Part shown: positions 62,402 through 64,000 of the stretch, piece by piece
Position numbering within the stretch: position 1 is the first letter of the stretch
Layout of the letters: every line of letters starts with the position of its first letter
Source of the DNA: Polyangiaceae bacterium
GTDB taxonomy: Bacteria; Myxococcota_A; Polyangia; Polyangiales; Polyangiaceae
Assembly: GCA_016715885.1 (NCBI GenBank)
Contig: JADJXL010000020.1
Location: 1,302,001-1,366,000 of the forward strand
Length of the DNA stretch: 64,000 nucleotides
Direction of reading: 5' to 3'
Translations under genes and position numbers: made by a program
The notes under the pieces: model-generated
Database searches by the model: none
What the model was told of the DNA's origin: nothing
The model's input: the letters and a program-made list of their open reading frames with translations, nothing else

Positions 62402-64000
62402 TCATGGCTGCTGGACAGGGCAGCTTCGGCGCGTGAGCCAGTCGACGACGGACCTCACGACAGGGCGATACCCAAAGCTCAACTGCGACGGGTCATTGAG
62501 CTGCGCCGGGCAAATCGAGCCAACGACGGCTTGGTCACCAAGTGATTCGAGGAGCATGAGCGGCCGAATGCCGGGATACGCTTTCGCTCGAACTTGCAGC
62601 GTGGGGCTGTTCCCATTGTTGGGATCCGGTTGGCAGAGCGGATTGTCGTTGTTCTTGTCGGTGCAATCGCAGGCCGTGAGGTTGGTGTCCGTGCAATCGC
62701 GCTCGGTGCCCGGCAAAAGCGGGAAAATGCAAGCGTATTGCAGATCGTCCTGTGTCGGAATGGTCGTCTCATGCCCATTGATTGGATTTGCGAGCGGCAT
62801 GGTCGAATCCACGTTCACATCGCCCGTAATGGGGTTGGTCCCGTTGCGCTTTTTGTGCGTCTCGATCATGAGTGGATCGAGTGGCGCGACGTAATTTGCG
62901 GGGTCGCCGATGATGACGTCCCATGTCGAGGCATTGACGCCTGTAATGGGACCGGCGAGCTCGGCCGCGTTTTTGAATCCCTTGGAAATGTCGTTCTTGT
63001 CGCGTGCAATGTCCTGCCACGGCACACCGACGATGCCCGTCACGAGAACTTGCTGCGGCCCGCGAACCTGGGTGTTGTCGTCGTTGGGATTCAGATCGGA
63101 AAAGAGCGGATTGGGAACGAGGTCGCCCGATCGATTCGCAATCGTGGCGGACGTGAACGCCTGCGTGTATCGATCGATGGGATACATGAAGTCGATGCCG
63201 AACCTTCGTTTTTGATCCCAGCATCGGAGATTGATGTTGTCCTCGATGTCCGTGAGAAATCCATTGTTCTGCGAGCATGTGGGGTCCGGTGAGCATTGAC
63301 CTTGATCCACGGCGCAGGACAAACAGCACGGATCGTTTGGATTCGTCGCGCATTCTTGTCGAGCTCGCGGCATGCGCCACGGCGTAGCGCCTTCGCGGAG
63401 CTTGTTGACGGCGTAAAACTGGCCATACTCCTTCGTCGAGCAATCGTTTTCGTCGGTCAACATGACGACCGCCACGAGCGAATCGGGGCGCAAGAATTCC
63501 GTGCGCTGCTGCAATAGCGACGTATCGGTACCCGTCGGCGTAGCAATGCCATTGTTGGCAGTGATGGTTTCGTAAGGCTCGGGATCGACCAGGAATCGGT
63601 AAATGCTTTCGAGCTGCGATTCGTACCCGCAACCAATTTGCCCCACACCGAGCACCAAATCGCGCAGACGTGGAGCAAGTCCTCCGCCCATGCCGTCGCT
63701 CACTTCGGATTCACCCGGCGGACTTTTGACTTGACCCGGATCCCACGCCAAAAACTTCTTGTTGTCGTACGTTGGCACCGTCGCCTGATTACAATGATCG
63801 GCACGATCGAGCAAATGCGCCTTGTCGTTGTTCGTCAAATTCGGATCGGGTTGGCATTCCTTGGCGGTGGGGTCGACATTCGGACATGCATCCGAGCCAT
63901 GTCCCCCAATGCTGGAACTGATGACGCCGAAATGAATGTCCGTCATGGGCACGAATGTTCGAACAAGGCCCGCAGGGCACGCTTCCGCAGGATCAGCCGG
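62402..64000 (-). CDS. vWA-like exported protein (5' end outside window)
   Basis: The frame is open through the right edge, so at least 532 codons are present and the N-terminus is missing. Starts at 63952 (GTG) and 63946 would be internal. The sequence has the myxobacterial pattern FVPMTDIHFGVISSSIGGHGSD, then acidic loops with repeated DDN and NDDNTQ, and Cys-rich sections (CATNPNDPCCLSC, DCTDTNLTACDC). It ends in VVDWLTRRSCPVQQP. I read it as a von Willebrand factor A-type domain with inserted calcium-like loops, exported and probably surface-bound. Motif assignment is moderate. Confidence 0.7.
   Translation of the reverse strand, partial: PADPAEACPAGLVRTFVPMTDIHFGVISSSIGGHGSDACPNVDPTAKECQPDPNLTNNDKAHLLDRADHCNQATVPTYDNKKFLAWDPGQVKSPPGESEVSDGMGGGLAPRLRDLVLGVGQIGCGYESQLESIYRFLVDPEPYETITANNGIATPTGTDTSLLQQRTEFLRPDSLVAVVMLTDENDCSTKEYGQFYAVNKLREGATPWRMPRARQECATNPNDPCCLSCAVDQGQCSPDPTCSQNNGFLTDIEDNINLRCWDQKRRFGIDFMYPIDRYTQAFTSATIANRSGDLVPNPLFSDLNPNDDNTQVRGPQQVLVTGIVGVPWQDIARDKNDISKGFKNAAELAGPITGVNASTWDVIIGDPANYVAPLDPLMIETHKKRNGTNPITGDVNVDSTMPLANPINGHETTIPTQDDLQYACIFPLLPGTERDCTDTNLTACDCTDKNNDNPLCQPDPNNGNSPTLQVRAKAYPGIRPLMLLESLGDQAVVGSICPAQLNDPSQLSFGYRPVVRSVVDWLTRRSCPVQQP

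Noticed and set aside
1..64000. tRNA, rRNA, IS elements or prophage
   Set aside because: Read on both strands; no transposase, integrase, terminal repeats or rRNA-like blocks seen. tRNAs cannot be fully excluded by eye.

Overview
The window reads as a chromosome segment of a myxobacterium, most likely Polyangiales/Polyangiaceae-like. The pointers are high GC with strong G/C third positions, many lipoproteins with Ala/Pro/Ser-rich linkers and Cys-rich tails, a MYXO-CTERM sorting tail, a Ser/Thr kinase fused to WD40 repeats, a DUF2378/V4R-type region fused to an MpaB-like oxygenase, and an enhancer-binding protein with its own HTH. I see no rRNA, tRNA, IS element, prophage or CRISPR array. All calls come from reading the sequence; no database was searched.

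Layout. 1-11.8 kb: mostly exported or lipid-anchored proteins (a di-heme cytochrome/beta-propeller lipoprotein, a phytochelatin-synthase-like enzyme, Cys-rich lipoproteins, a PEGA-like membrane protein, a TerB-like protein, an alpha/beta hydrolase). They flank a four-gene minus-strand operon (4757-6768) with two paralogous small proteins, and a 42-bp minisatellite (6911-7204). 11.8-16.2 kb: a DTW-domain tRNA-modification protein, a stand-alone LanM-type (DUF4135) kinase-like protein and a membrane-fused spermidine-synthase-like protein. 16.3-26.5 kb: a kinase/WD40 protein, a giant Gly-rich protein and a 985-residue sigma54 activator with an N-terminal HTH. The last is divergent from a small NlpC/P60-like hydrolase across a regulatory-looking gap. 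27-34 kb: a P450, a methyltransferase, a GT87-type membrane glycosyltransferase, UDP-glucuronate decarboxylase and a GT2 glycosyltransferase, suggesting glycan or glycolipid assembly using UDP-xylose. 33.9-37.3 kb: HpaB-type flavin monooxygenase translationally coupled to an MpaB-like oxygenase. 38-44.4 kb: a ribose-type ABC importer, a ParB-like protein and a divergent FGGY pentulose kinase, forming a pentose/pentitol uptake locus. 44.4-64 kb: CoA-transferase/GNAT fusion, a PH-like protein, M15-like and HExxH peptidases, a HEAT/beta-propeller protein, a second di-heme cytochrome lipoprotein, a MYXO-CTERM surface protein, a Tat amidase, a sulfotransferase, an ABC-2-type exporter with a twin cyclase-homology protein, and a vWA-like surface protein cut by the window end.

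Three genes (around 1754-1777, 5628-5645 and 52462-52467) are each broken by a one-base frameshift. Two are cytochrome lipoproteins interrupted in short G runs just after the signal peptide. Indel errors in the assembly are the simplest reading, phase variation the interesting one.
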